From: Chloroflexota bacterium
GTDB lineage: Bacteria > Chloroflexota > Anaerolineae > Aggregatilineales > Aggregatilineaceae
Direction: 5' to 3'
Length of the DNA stretch: 64,000 nucleotides
Assembly (NCBI GenBank): GCA_012729765.1
Contig: JAAYCM010000090.1
Coordinates: 1-64,000 of the forward strand
Shown piece by piece: positions 50,061-58,773 of the stretch; the first letter of the stretch is position 1; each line of letters starts with the position of its first letter. Under the pieces are notes generated by a model, which did not search any database, was not told the origin of the DNA, and saw nothing but the letters and a program-made list of their open reading frames with translations. Position numbers and translations under genes: made by a program.

Positions 50061-51290
50061 TTGTCTGCCGAAGATGCTGTTATAACCCTGGTGGCGGTTG
50101 TGATGCTGGCGGTGATCGTCGTGGCGGCAAATTATGCCGACCGCCACCGGTCCGGCCAGATGCAGCGCGCGGTCTATGGCACGCTGATCCTGATTAATCT
50201 GCTGATTCTTGTGACGTATGGGCTGGCCCCTAGCGCGCTCGACGAAAATGATGGCATCGGGGAATCTGAAGCGCTGGGCGCGCTGGCACTGGCCGTGATC
50301 GTCGCGGCGCTGGCATCGGCGGTTTTGCTGCGGCGGGTGCGCCAGGTGCTTATGCCGCTGTTCCCACGCTTCCGGGGCGATCCAGGCCAAGCGAGGACTG
50401 CGGCCCCGCGCGTGAGCGATCCGCCCGCACCCGCTGCGCTCGCACCCGATCCCGAAGGCGCGCCGCTCTTTCCCCAGATGCTCAACTATTACACCGAGCG
50501 CTCCGCCCCACCCACGCGCCCGGTTGAAGCAGGCGCGGTTGCCGCCCCGGTTCAGGACGCAGCGCGAGATTATCTGCGCGGCTTCAATCCGGACTCGACC
50601 GTTCACACTGTCGCGCTGGTGTACGTGATCTACCTGCTCGGCACGCAGTTGATCAACTTTGTGTTGGGCGGCGGGCTAGAAGGCGTGGCCGAGAGCTTCG
50701 CCGTCGGGCTGTCGGCATGGGATCTGCTGTTGAACGCCTTGCCACAGGTCGTGATTCCGCTGCTGGGCGTGGGGCTGGGGCTGCGGCGCGCCTGGCCGCA
50801 GATCATGCGACGGCTGGGCCTGATGCGCCCGACCCTGGAAGGAATCGCCGTTTCGTTTGCGGTGACGATTGGGCTGTTCATCTTTGTTACAGCTGTGAGC
50901 GCGATCTGGCAGGGGCTGGTATCGGCGGAGACGTTCGAGGAGCAAACGGAAGCCTCGAACGCGCTGGCCGAGTCTGTAGATACGCTGGGGCTGGCGTTCT
51001 TGCTGGCGGCGACGGCGGCGGTCGGTGAAGAGATCGCGTTCCGAGGGGCGCTCCAGCCCGTGTTCGGATTCTGGCCGACCGCGATCCTGTTCGCCCTGAC
51101 GCACATGCAGTATACGCTGACCCCTGCTGCGCTGATCATCTTCGGCGTGGCGATTGTGTTCGGCTGGATTCGCCAGCGTTTCAGCACCACGATGGCGATC
51201 TTCACCCATTTTTTCTACAACTTTATCCCGCTGGCGCTGACCGTCGCGCTGCCGGAAGAAGCATTTGCCCTGACTCTGGGGCTGTTCTAG
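50061..51290 (+). CDS. CPBP family intramembrane glutamic protease
   Basis: A 409-residue polytopic protein. Two membrane helices at the N-terminus (about 8-55), one near 75-95, a loop of ~80 Pro-rich residues, then the CPBP (Abi) domain (about 185-400). The catalytic motifs are EEIAFRGALQP (Glu-Glu and Arg), HMQYTLTP and FTHFFYN. The start is TTG 50061, with GGAG upstream; a TATAAT at 50008-50013 provides a -10. CPBP proteins cleave membrane substrates such as CAAX proteins or signal peptides; the target is not evident. Confidence 0.9.
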   Translation: MSAEDAVITLVAVVMLAVIVVAANYADRHRSGQMQRAVYGTLILINLLILVTYGLAPSALDENDGIGESEALGALALAVIVAALASAVLLRRVRQVLMPLFPRFRGDPGQARTAAPRVSDPPAPAALAPDPEGAPLFPQMLNYYTERSAPPTRPVEAGAVAAPVQDAARDYLRGFNPDSTVHTVALVYVIYLLGTQLINFVLGGGLEGVAESFAVGLSAWDLLLNALPQVVIPLLGVGLGLRRAWPQIMRRLGLMRPTLEGIAVSFAVTIGLFIFVTAVSAIWQGLVSAETFEEQTEASNALAESVDTLGLAFLLAATAAVGEEIAFRGALQPVFGFWPTAILFALTHMQYTLTPAALIIFGVAIVFGWIRQRFSTTMAIFTHFFYNFIPLALTVALPEEAFALTLGLF

Positions 51291-51303
51291 GGCGCACGAG
51301 GGC

Positions 51304-52140
51304 ATGCAACAAGGCAGCGTGCACGACGACGTGATCGAGAGCCGGGCAGTGGGCCGCCCGATGCTGATCAAAGTGATCCTGCCGCCGGGCTACCAGCCAG
51401 ACGCAGACACGCCGTACCCGGTGCTCTATTTTCTGCATCCCTGGGGCCTCAGCCCGCGCTATCTCACCGACAAGCTGCGGATTCAGCAGCACCTGTGGGA
51501 TGGGATCGCACGTGGCGCGCTGCCCCCGATGATCGTTGCGCTGCCAACCGGCGAGCGGAGCTTCTACCTCAACGCCGCCGATCCGTCCGGCCAGGACTGG
51601 TCCGACGTGATGAACCGCGCCGAGCGCTTTTTTCACAACGCGCTGGAGCAGTATGGGCGTTACGGCGATTACCTGCTGGGCGAAGCGATCCCGCATGTCG
51701 AGCAGCGTTATCGCGTGCGGCGCGACCGGGCCGGGCGCGCGATGGGCGGTATCTCGATGGGCGGGGCTGCTGCTGCCGTGCACGGCTTCAGCGATCCGTC
51801 GCGCTTCAGCGCGATTGGAATTCACAGCCCGGCAGTGTTCGAAGGGCCGCCGGAAAAGAATGGGCCACCCTGGATTTTTGGACTGGATCAGGCCAGCTTT
51901 GCCGCGCGCAACCCGGCGGACCAGGCACGACGTTTGACCCCGCAGACGCAGCCACGCATCTATCTTGACTGCGGCGATCATGACGCGCTGTTGCCGGCGG
52001 TCGAGCTGGTGCACCGCGCGCTGGACGAGTGCGGGATCGCGCACCAGTACATCATCCATCCGGGCGGCCACGACAAGACCTATTGGGAACCGCACATGCC
52101 CGAATATCTGGCGTTCTATGCGCAGGCGTGGCAGGCGTAG
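51304..52140 (+). CDS. Alpha/beta-hydrolase esterase (esterase D-like)
   Basis: A 278-residue serine hydrolase. LLIKVILPPGYQPDADTPYPVLYFLHPWGL opens the fold. The nucleophile is in RAMGGISMGGAAAA (GxSxG near residues 150-156), the acid Asp in CGDHDALLPA and the His in HPGGHDKTYW. This looks like the esterase D/Fes family (feruloyl or S-formylglutathione-type substrates). ATG 51304 lies 13 bases after the CPBP stop and overlaps GAGGGC, so the two may be co-transcribed. No signal peptide. Confidence 0.85.
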   Translation: MQQGSVHDDVIESRAVGRPMLIKVILPPGYQPDADTPYPVLYFLHPWGLSPRYLTDKLRIQQHLWDGIARGALPPMIVALPTGERSFYLNAADPSGQDWSDVMNRAERFFHNALEQYGRYGDYLLGEAIPHVEQRYRVRRDRAGRAMGGISMGGAAAAVHGFSDPSRFSAIGIHSPAVFEGPPEKNGPPWIFGLDQASFAARNPADQARRLTPQTQPRIYLDCGDHDALLPAVELVHRALDECGIAHQYIIHPGGHDKTYWEPHMPEYLAFYAQAWQA

Positions 52141-52208
52141 AATCAAACGGCGCAGCCGCTATGCTAAGCGCCGCGCCGGTGGGTGGTCGGGTAGGGGAGT
52201 AGCCGGGG

Positions 52209-52787
52209 TCAGAGATCGCGGCCCGGCACGATGTGATGCTCGCGGCAGCGCGCCTCGTAGGACTCGGACGCGCCGACCATGATGATCGGGTCATGATAGT
52301 TGGCCGGCTCGCCGTTGACAAGCCGCTGCGTGCGGCTGGCTTCCTCGCCGCAGCAGACACAGATCGCGTGCAGCTTCTGCACCTCGTCGGCACAGCTCAT
52401 CAGCAGGGGCATCGGGCCGAACGGCTCGCCGCGAAAATCCATGTCCAGCCCGGCCACGATCACACGCAGGCCCCGGTCAGCCAGACGCTCAGCCACCGCG
52501 ACGATGCCGGGATCGAAGAACTGCGCCTCGTCGATGGCGATCACGGTCGTCTCTGGCTCGACACGATCCCATAGCTCGTGCGCGCTCTTGACCGGGATGG
52601 CGTGGAAATCCTGCCCGTTGTGCGAGGTCACGCGCTGGATCGAATAGCGTGTGTCGATGTCGGGCTTGAAGACCTGAACATGCCGCTTCGCGATGGTGGC
52701 GCGGCGCACGCGGCGGATTAGCTCTTCGGTCTTGCCGCTAAACATGCTGCCGCAGATTACCTCGACGCGTCCCGCGTGGTGGTTCAT
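52209..52787 (-). CDS. tdk: Thymidine kinase (TK1 type)
   Basis: A 192-residue type II thymidine kinase for pyrimidine salvage. The P-loop is [16 protein letters not shown] (about 10-25) and the DE motif is [41 protein letters not shown] is the lasso/substrate region. Zn-binding residues come from ICVCCGEEA and the C-terminal [10 protein letters not shown]. Length and motif order are standard. It lies downstream of the rpmE terminator. Confidence 0.97.
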   Translation of the reverse strand: MNHHAGRVEVICGSMFSGKTEELIRRVRRATIAKRHVQVFKPDIDTRYSIQRVTSHNGQDFHAIPVKSAHELWDRVEPETTVIAIDEAQFFDPGIVAVAERLADRGLRVIVAGLDMDFRGEPFGPMPLLMSCADEVQKLHAICVCCGEEASRTQRLVNGEPANYHDPIIMVGASESYEARCREHHIVPGRDL

Positions 52788-52814
52788 CCCCGTTCCTCTT
52801 CTGCAATTCGTGTG

Positions 52815-52848
52815 AAATGAAAAGGCAGGTTATAGCGGATAACCTGCC
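52815..52848 (-). terminator. Terminator of the L21-L27-L31 operon
   Basis: GGCAGGTTAT (52824-52833) and ATAACCTGCC (52839-52848) form a perfect 10-bp stem around five bases. On the minus strand it is followed by TTTTCATTTC. Confidence 0.85.
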
Positions 52849-52879
52849 CAGCATCCTGATCTGTTGGCCTGGTGTGCGC

Positions 52880-53347
52880 TTAGGCCTCTTCGGGCTCAGG
52901 GACTTCGTAGCCCCGCGCGCGCAGCAGTTTCTTGGTGTCGGCCAGGACCTTGCGCCCGATGCCCGGAATATCCAGAATGGCGCGATCGCCACCTTCGTTC
53001 CAGCGCGCCAGCAGGTCGCCCACCACTTCGATTCCGGCTTCGGCAAAGACGTTGACGTAACGCTTTTCGAGGCCCAGATCCGCCACCGGCACATCCGGCG
53101 AGGTGCGTTCCTGCTCGCGGGCTTCCAGTTCGGTGATCCGCTGGTCGCGCACGCGCAGCCGCTTCATGAAGCGGTCCACCTGGCCTTCGGTGTCCACGAT
53201 ACGCTGCTCGCCCGTAAAGAACGGGTGGCAGGCCGAGCACACATCGGTCCGGATTTCAGGCACAGTCGAGCCGACCGTCCAGGTATTGCCGCAGGCGCAG
53301 ACGACCTGCGCTTCGGGATACCACTTGGGATGGATGTTTTCACGCAT
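52880..53347 (-). CDS. rpmE: Ribosomal protein L31 with C-terminal helix-hairpin-helix extension
   Basis: A 155-residue protein. Residues 1-~70 are bL31: MRENIHPKWYPEAQVVCACGNTWTVGSTVPEIRTDVCSACHPFFTGEQRIVDTEGQVDRFMKR, with the zinc Cys pairs CAC and CSAC. A charged, likely coiled segment (LRVRDQRITELEAREQE) follows. A ~50-residue domain (VPVADLGLEKRYVNVFAEAGIEVVGDLLARWNEGGDRAILDIPGIGRKVLADTKKLLRARG) resembles an RNA polymerase alpha-CTD/helix-hairpin-helix nucleic-acid-binding fold. Typical L31 is ~70 residues, so this is double length. Located with L27 and L21. Confidence 0.92.
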   Translation of the reverse strand: MRENIHPKWYPEAQVVCACGNTWTVGSTVPEIRTDVCSACHPFFTGEQRIVDTEGQVDRFMKRLRVRDQRITELEAREQERTSPDVPVADLGLEKRYVNVFAEAGIEVVGDLLARWNEGGDRAILDIPGIGRKVLADTKKLLRARGYEVPEPEEA

Positions 53348-53446
53348 GATGTTTTGATCTCAACCTTTCCAGCCACGGTTCCCCGCCGGGCGGGGTGATG
53401 CGTAGCGGTTGATGGAAACTGACGATAAGGTTAAGTCCCGATCAGG

Positions 53447-53725
53447 CTAGGCCTGGGTTGGCTCGGCCTGGGGCAGCTCAGGGTAAACGCTGATGCGACG
53501 ACGCCCGCCCGTCCGCTCGAAGACGACATAGCCTTCAATCGTGGCGAAGAGCGTATGATCGCGGCCCATGCCCACATTCGCGCCGGGGTGGAACTTGGTC
53601 CCACGCTGGCGGATGATGATGTTGCCGGGGATGACGAACTCGCCGCCGAAGCGCTTCACGCCCAGGCGTTTGCTTTCACTATCACGACCGTTACGAGTGG
53701 ATCCGCCACCTTTTTTGTGCGCCAT
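53447..53725 (-). CDS. rpmA: Ribosomal protein L27
   Basis: A 92-residue bL27. It starts [70 protein letters not shown], the full conserved N-terminal segment that reaches the peptidyl transferase centre. No Firmicutes-type N-terminal cleavage extension. Downstream of rplU by 28 bases. Confidence 0.98.
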   Translation of the reverse strand: MAHKKGGGSTRNGRDSESKRLGVKRFGGEFVIPGNIIIRQRGTKFHPGANVGMGRDHTLFATIEGYVVFERTGGRRRISVYPELPQAEPTQA

Positions 53726-53753
53726 GACTCGCTCCCTCTCTTAACTCTTCCTG

Positions 53754-54071
53754 CTAGACGCCCGAAATGCTGTCAATGCGCAGCCGGGTATAATATTGGC
53801 GATGCCCCCGGCGGCGGCGATAACGCTGCTTCGGCTTATACTTCCAGACAAAGATTTTCCGGCCACGTCCCTGCTTGACGACGGTCGCCTTGACGACTGC
53901 GCCCTCAACGAGCGGCTGGCCGATCACCGGATCGCCGCTGTCGGGCACGACCAGCAGGACATCGGTCAGATCGATGGCCTCGCCCTCTTCCTGGGGCAGC
54001 CGTTCCACGTCGATAGACATGCCGGGTTCCGCGCGGTACTGACGCCCGCCGGTTCGAACAATTGCGTACAT
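53754..54071 (-). CDS. rplU: Ribosomal protein L21
   Basis: A 105-residue bL21: MYAIVRTGGRQYRAEPGMSIDVERLPQEEGEAIDLTDVLLVV, ending in KIFVWKYKPKQRYRRRRGHRQYYTRLRIDSI, which binds 23S rRNA. The start is ATG 54071, preceded by GGAG; the frame extends upstream 20 codons but that is leader sequence. It leads the L21-L27-L31 operon. The predicted promoter at 54200-54228 gives a ~120-base 5' leader, long enough for autoregulation as seen for L21 leaders in other phyla. Confidence 0.97.
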   Translation of the reverse strand: MYAIVRTGGRQYRAEPGMSIDVERLPQEEGEAIDLTDVLLVVPDSGDPVIGQPLVEGAVVKATVVKQGRGRKIFVWKYKPKQRYRRRRGHRQYYTRLRIDSISGV

Positions 54072-54199
54072 GAGTGCGATTCTCCAATCTTCGCTTCGCC
54101 ACCGCGGGAACAACCAACTCAAAAGCGGCATTCCAACGGGGAAAATTGGTGGTTTATAAGCGAGCTTACCAGCCGGAACGGCCAGTATACCGGCAGGTT

Positions 54200-54228
54200 A
54201 TTATAGCGGCAGGCAGGGGGGGCGTCAA
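54200..54228 (-). promoter_or_regulatory. Promoter of the L21-L27-L31 operon
   Basis: On the minus strand: TTGACG (54228-54223), 17-base spacer, TATAAT (54205-54200). Confidence 0.75.
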
Positions 54229-54260
54229 TGGCGCGTCCGGTAAGCGGCGGGGATCAGCCG

Positions 54261-54289
54261 TTGGCATCTGGGGTGGGGTGGAGTATGAT
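54261..54289 (+). promoter_or_regulatory. Promoter of the M1-like lipoprotein gene
   Basis: TTGGCA (54261-54266), 17-base spacer, TATGAT (54284-54289), 29 bases before the ATG. Divergent from the ribosomal promoter. Confidence 0.65.
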
Positions 54290-54317
54290 TCCGACCTTGA
54301 CCGAGTGAGAGGATGTC

Positions 54318-55925
54318 ATGCTGCTGAAACGAATGATCGCGCTGCTGATGCTGACCGCTGTGAGCGCTGTCGCCTGTGCGCCGCAGTTCCAATCCCAGGA
54401 CTCATCGTCAGAGGCGACGGTCGTCACGGCGACGCTGAGCACGCGCGCTGCACTGCCGGAGACTGCTGGCCTGGCGCTGGGTCCGGCACGAACTGAGGCG
54501 AGCGGCGATCCGACCCCAACCCGTGTTCCCTGCCCGATGAACACATCCGGCCCGGCGCTGAATTACGAGATCGAAGCCACGCTGGACTGGCCGGCACGCA
54601 CGCTTGAGGCGCGCCAGCAGGTCAGCTACCGCAACGAGACGGGCCGCACGCTGCGCGAGATTGTGTTCAGCGTGCCCGCCAACCACGAGCCGGATCAGTT
54701 CCGCCTGACGCGCGTCACCCTGGCCGATGGTCGCCCGCTGAGCGATTATGAGCTGGCTGGCGAGCGGCTGACCGTTCCGCTGCTGGAGCGGCTGCACGCA
54801 CACTGCGCGGTCGGGCTGGTGCTGGAGTTTGACCTGGCGCTGCCCGCGCTTGAGGGCGGCTACAGCACCGGCAGCACGGGTTATCGGCTCGGCTACTGGG
54901 GATACAGCGAGCGCCAAGTCAACCTGGGGTTGTGGCTCCCGTTGGTGGCGGCCTACGCGGCGGGCGAAGGCTGGATCACGCCGCGCCATCACGCGGTGGG
55001 CGAGCAGACGGCGCTCCCGGCGGCGGATTTCGTGCTGGAGCTGGCGGTCGAGGGTGCATCTGACAAACTGCGTGTCGCCGGGCCGGGTGTCGTGCGCCAG
55101 CCGGACGACGGTATCTGGCGCTTTGAGCTGACCGGCGCGCGCGAGATCACGCTCTCGATCTCGGAAGCGTTTCAGATGCTCAGTACGCTCACCACCAGCG
55201 ATGTAGCCGTCGAGCTGTACTACTTCGATAACCCGCAGGCGGCCAGCGCCCTCAACGCGCCGCGCCATGCTTTGCTCACTGCGGCGGATGCGCTGGCGCT
55301 GTATGAGGAATTGTTCGGCCCCTATCCCTACCCGCGCGTGGTGGTGGTGCAGGGCGATTTCCCCGATGGGATGGAGTTCAGCGGGCTGGTCTTCGTGGGC
55401 GATGCCTGGTTCAAAATCTGGGGGGGCGGCGTGGCCGAATGGCTGACCGTGATCACCGCGCACGAGATCGCGCACCAGTGGTGGTATGCACAGGTCGGCA
55501 GCGACCAAGGGCGGCATCCCTATCTGGACGAGGCGCTATCGATCTACTGCGAGCTGCTGTTCTTCGAGCGCTACTATCCGGAGAACCTGGACTGGTGGTG
55601 GGATTTCCGCGTGCGGCAGTACGAGCCAGCCGGCTATGTGGATGCGGCGGCCTATGATTTCTACTCGGTGCGCGACTATATCAACGCGATCTATCTGCGC
55701 GGCGCGCTGATGATCGAGGCGCTGCGCGACGACCTGGGCGACGAGGTCTTTCTGGCGTGGCTGCGCCAGTATGCAGGGCAGGGGCGGGGCCGGATCATGA
55801 CGCCGGCAGATCTGTGGAGTCTGCTGCCAGACAGCCAGTACCGGGCGACGGAAGCTACCCGGCGGGCCTATCTGCGCCAGCCCGACATCCTGCCAGACCT
55901 GCCGGCGGTCAGTGAGATTCCTTAG
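54318..55925 (+). CDS. M1 family metallopeptidase-like lipoprotein
   Basis: A 535-residue lipoprotein. Signal and lipobox are LLMLTAVSAVACAP. The N-terminal beta domain (YEIEATLDWPARTLEARQQVSYRNETGRTLREIVFSVPANH) is that of M1 aminopeptidases. The catalytic domain has HEIAHQWWYAQVGSDQGRHPYLDEALSIYCELLFFE: the HExxH zinc site and the downstream Glu (YLDEAL) are intact. The GAMEN substrate motif is replaced by PDGMEFSGLVFVG. It is predicted to digest peptides outside the cell membrane. Its stop overlaps the convergent GNAT gene by four bases. Confidence 0.88.
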   Translation: MLLKRMIALLMLTAVSAVACAPQFQSQDSSSEATVVTATLSTRAALPETAGLALGPARTEASGDPTPTRVPCPMNTSGPALNYEIEATLDWPARTLEARQQVSYRNETGRTLREIVFSVPANHEPDQFRLTRVTLADGRPLSDYELAGERLTVPLLERLHAHCAVGLVLEFDLALPALEGGYSTGSTGYRLGYWGYSERQVNLGLWLPLVAAYAAGEGWITPRHHAVGEQTALPAADFVLELAVEGASDKLRVAGPGVVRQPDDGIWRFELTGAREITLSISEAFQMLSTLTTSDVAVELYYFDNPQAASALNAPRHALLTAADALALYEELFGPYPYPRVVVVQGDFPDGMEFSGLVFVGDAWFKIWGGGVAEWLTVITAHEIAHQWWYAQVGSDQGRHPYLDEALSIYCELLFFERYYPENLDWWWDFRVRQYEPAGYVDAAAYDFYSVRDYINAIYLRGALMIEALRDDLGDEVFLAWLRQYAGQGRGRIMTPADLWSLLPDSQYRATEATRRAYLRQPDILPDLPAVSEIP

Positions 55926-56887
55926 CCGGCGCCCGCGCGAAGCTGCTTGCCGTAGATCAGATAGCGTTTATCAACGTGCATCCCGGCCCGCTCATAGAGC
56001 GCGACGGCATTGGTTTGATTCTCCGAGTCGACTTCCAGCCCGGCCTGTGTAAACCCGTGCTGCTGTAAGGTGTGCAAGCCGTGCAGCAGCAGCGTATGGC
56101 CCAGGCCGCGCCCGCGCAGGTCCGCACGCACGCCCAGCGTATCGACCCAGCCCAGTTCCGGGCGGACGTTTCCCCAGGGCTTGTTCAGACACAGCCCCGC
56201 GATGTGGCCCTCTGCATCGTAGGCGACCAGCCACAGCGCCGGGTCGAAGTGTTCATCGAAGGCGTAGTGCGTCCAGACCTCGTGCGGCGCAGACAGCCAG
56301 CCCCAGTTATCCCGAAAGACGTCGTCCTGGGCTTCATGCACGGCCAGCGCGTCACGCTCGCGCACGAAGGGCCGCAGGGTGATGCCTGCGGGCAGGGGCG
56401 GGGCTTCGACCGGCATGTCGAGCGCCATCTGCATGAACCACGTCACACGGACGACGGAGTAGCCGCTCGCTTCCAGGAGTGGCCCGGCGGCTCCAGCGCT
56501 GTCGCGGCAGAAGCGCGTGACCTCAATCGGCACCTCTGGCGCGACCTCGACGGCGGCGCGTTCCAGGTGCCGGGCATCGGCGGCGTGCAGCAGCCGTGCC
56601 CCGACGCCCTGATTGCGCCACGCGGGATGGACCTGTCCAAACCCCCAGCCGCGCCCGTAGCGCGGGTCCATCTCTGCCGACACACAACCGACAATCGCGC
56701 CGCCCGGCTCAACGGCTACCAGCACATTTTGCAAGGGGAAGAAATAGGGTTGTTCGAAGCGAGTCCGCAGGTCGTCCAGCGTGGCAAACTGGTCCTCGCC
56801 GTTGGCCTCAACCGAGGCGTTGATTACATCGACCAGCGCGGGTAAATCATCCCAGACAAAGGGGCGAATGGTGATTTTGTCGTTCAT
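55922..56887 (-). CDS. Tandem GNAT-domain N-acetyltransferase
   Basis: A 321-residue protein of two GNAT folds. The first (about 1-150) has QVHPAWRNQGVGARLLHAADARHLERA as its acetyl-CoA loop. The second (about 165-320) has WVDTLGVRADLRGRGLGHTLLLHGLHTLQQHGFTQAGLEVDSENQTNAVALYERAGMHV. Paired GNAT domains of this length resemble the mycothiol synthase (MshD) group as well as other tandem GNATs; no other mycothiol gene is present, so I keep a general call. ATG 56887 has AAAGGA upstream. A short upstream ORF overlaps its start. Confidence 0.86.
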   Translation of the reverse strand: MNDKITIRPFVWDDLPALVDVINASVEANGEDQFATLDDLRTRFEQPYFFPLQNVLVAVEPGGAIVGCVSAEMDPRYGRGWGFGQVHPAWRNQGVGARLLHAADARHLERAAVEVAPEVPIEVTRFCRDSAGAAGPLLEASGYSVVRVTWFMQMALDMPVEAPPLPAGITLRPFVRERDALAVHEAQDDVFRDNWGWLSAPHEVWTHYAFDEHFDPALWLVAYDAEGHIAGLCLNKPWGNVRPELGWVDTLGVRADLRGRGLGHTLLLHGLHTLQQHGFTQAGLEVDSENQTNAVALYERAGMHVDKRYLIYGKQLRAGAG

Positions 56888-56951
56888 GGAGTCCTTTTTG
56901 CTTTGCATTCCGGTGAAATAAGCGCAGGTTGAGTGGGGTTTTGGTAGTCAT
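56847..56951 (-). CDS. Possible 34-codon upstream ORF overlapping the GNAT start
   Basis: ATG 56951 has GAGGAG eight bases upstream and encodes 34 residues (MTTKTPLNLRLFHRNAKQKG at the N-terminus) in a different frame from the GNAT gene. It stops 41 bases inside that gene. It lies between a TGCTACAAT extended -10 and the GNAT start, so it may be a translated leader coupled to GNAT expression. No homologue recognised; it may be fortuitous. Confidence 0.3.
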   Translation of the reverse strand: MTTKTPLNLRLFHRNAKQKGLHERQNHHSPLCLG

Positions 56952-57008
56952 AGGTCGTCTCCTCGGAATGCAGAAATTGCGGCGCGGTGGAGCATGACTC
57001 CAGGCGCA

Positions 57009-57017
57009 ATTGTAGCA
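57009..57017 (-). promoter_or_regulatory. Extended -10 element of the GNAT gene
   Basis: Minus-strand TGCTACAAT, identical to the rsfS element at 37835-37843. It lies about 60 bases upstream of the 34-codon ORF and 120 upstream of GNAT. Confidence 0.5.
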
Positions 57018-57142
57018 CCGGATGTGCGGGGCGTGAAGGTCCGATGATGACCTTATTACGGCATACTTTCCCGGTTTGAACATTTGCGCTAGGATTAATA
57101 TCTGCTGCGCCTGCTTCTCGTATCCTTAACTGGTTATCAACG

Positions 57143-58678
57143 ATGCTATCTCAAGTTTTCTCTTGCGCGGTGGTGGGGCTGGATGGCGAGATCGTGCAGG
57201 TCGAGGTCGATTACAACCCGCACTCTCTGCCCGCGTTTACCGTCGTGGGGCTGCCGGATGCTGCCGTGCAGGAAAGCCGCGAGCGCGTCCGCTCAGCCAT
57301 CCGCAATAGCGGGTTGCAGTTTCCCAACAAGCGCTACACCGTGAATCTGGCCCCGGCTAGCCTGCGCAAGGAAGGCCCGGCCTACGATCTACCGCTGGCG
57401 ATCGGTGTGCTGGCTTCGACCGATCAGGTACCGCTCGACAAGCTGATCGGCGCGATCTTCGTCGGCGAACTGTCACTGGATGGCAGCGTGCGGCATGTCA
57501 GCGGGATTCTGCCGATTGTGCATCGCGCCTGGCAGGAAGGCTTCGAGCGTATCTTCGTCCCGGTAGAAGACGCGCCCCAGGCGGCGCTCGTGCCGGAGAT
57601 CGAGATCATCCCCGTGCCCTCACTGGGGCACTTGGTCGAGCACCTGTACGAGTTGCAGGTGATCCCGGCCTATGTGCGCGACGAGCTTGATCTCGCGGTG
57701 CCGCCGGATCTGGACGGGCTGACGGATTTCGCGGATGTGAAGGGGCAGGAGCACGTCAAGCGGGCGCTGGAAGTCGCGGCGGCGGGCAGCCACAATGTTC
57801 TAATGATCGGGCCGCCGGGCGTGGGCAAAACGCTGCTAGCACGGGCGCTGCCGGCCATCCTGCCGACGATGACGCTGGAAGAGGCGCTGGAAGTGACGCG
57901 GATCTATTCGGTGGCCGATCTGCTGGCGCAGGACAAGCCCCTGCTGCGTGTGCGGCCCTATCGCGCGCCGCACCATACCATCAGTGAGGCCGGGTTGGTC
58001 GGCGGCGGATCGTGGCCGCGCCCCGGCGAAGTCTCTCTGGCGCATCGGGGCGTCCTGTTCATGGACGAGCTGCCGGAGTTCGGCCAGCACACGCTGGAAG
58101 TGCTGCGGCAGCCGATCGAGGACAAGCATGTGACGATCAGCCGGGCGAAGGTGACGCTGACGTTTCCCGCCAATTTTATGCTGGTAGGTGCGATGAACCC
58201 CTGCCCATGCGGGTTCTACGGCGACCCGGTGCGCGAGTGCACCTGCTCTCCGGCGGCAGTGCGCCGCTACCAACAGCGTCTCTCCGGCCCGCTGCTGGAC
58301 CGCATCGATATTCATGTTGAGGTGCCGCGCGTTGATTACGACAAGCTGACCGACGACCGGCGCGGCGAGCCGTCGGCGGCGATCCGGGCGCGTGTGGAAG
58401 AGGCGCGTGACCGTCAGCGGGCGCGTTTTCGCGCTGAGGCGCGTTTGCAATCGAACGCCGATATGGGGCCGAGCGAGATTCGCCACTACTGCCAGGCCGA
58501 CGACGCGGGGCAGCAGCTTCTCAATACGACGCTGCGCCAGATGCAGCTCAGCGCGCGGGCCTATCATCGCATCCTCAAGCTGAGCCGCACGATTGCCGAT
58601 CTCGCCGGATGCGACATCATCAGCGTGACACATCTGGCCGAGGCGATCCAGTATCGCCCGCGTAAGGTGCTGTATTAG
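57143..58678 (+). CDS. YifB/ComM family Mg-chelatase-like AAA ATPase
   Basis: A 511-residue protein. The N-terminal ribosomal-S5-like domain (about 1-190) begins [61 protein letters not shown]. The AAA domain has Walker [21 protein letters not shown] (about 222-240), Walker [11 protein letters not shown] and the Cys-containing [19 protein letters not shown]. ComM hexamers promote branch migration during natural transformation in Gram-negative species. With the ComF-like gene at 4.3 kb it hints at DNA uptake, although both families are very widespread. Confidence 0.95.
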   Translation: MLSQVFSCAVVGLDGEIVQVEVDYNPHSLPAFTVVGLPDAAVQESRERVRSAIRNSGLQFPNKRYTVNLAPASLRKEGPAYDLPLAIGVLASTDQVPLDKLIGAIFVGELSLDGSVRHVSGILPIVHRAWQEGFERIFVPVEDAPQAALVPEIEIIPVPSLGHLVEHLYELQVIPAYVRDELDLAVPPDLDGLTDFADVKGQEHVKRALEVAAAGSHNVLMIGPPGVGKTLLARALPAILPTMTLEEALEVTRIYSVADLLAQDKPLLRVRPYRAPHHTISEAGLVGGGSWPRPGEVSLAHRGVLFMDELPEFGQHTLEVLRQPIEDKHVTISRAKVTLTFPANFMLVGAMNPCPCGFYGDPVRECTCSPAAVRRYQQRLSGPLLDRIDIHVEVPRVDYDKLTDDRRGEPSAAIRARVEEARDRQRARFRAEARLQSNADMGPSEIRHYCQADDAGQQLLNTTLRQMQLSARAYHRILKLSRTIADLAGCDIISVTHLAEAIQYRPRKVLY

Positions 58679-58698
58679 GTATTCAGGCAGCCGGGTCA

Positions 58699-58728
58699 TG
58701 GACGCCGCGCCGCCTGTCGCGCTATAAT
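58699..58728 (+). promoter_or_regulatory. Promoter of lipA
   Basis: TGGACG (58699-58704), 18-base spacer, perfect TATAAT (58723-58728), 46 bases before the GTG start. Confidence 0.6.
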
Positions 58729-58773
58729 CTGGCTGGTAACACCCTGAGCCGAAGTATTTCACGGAGCGACTCT

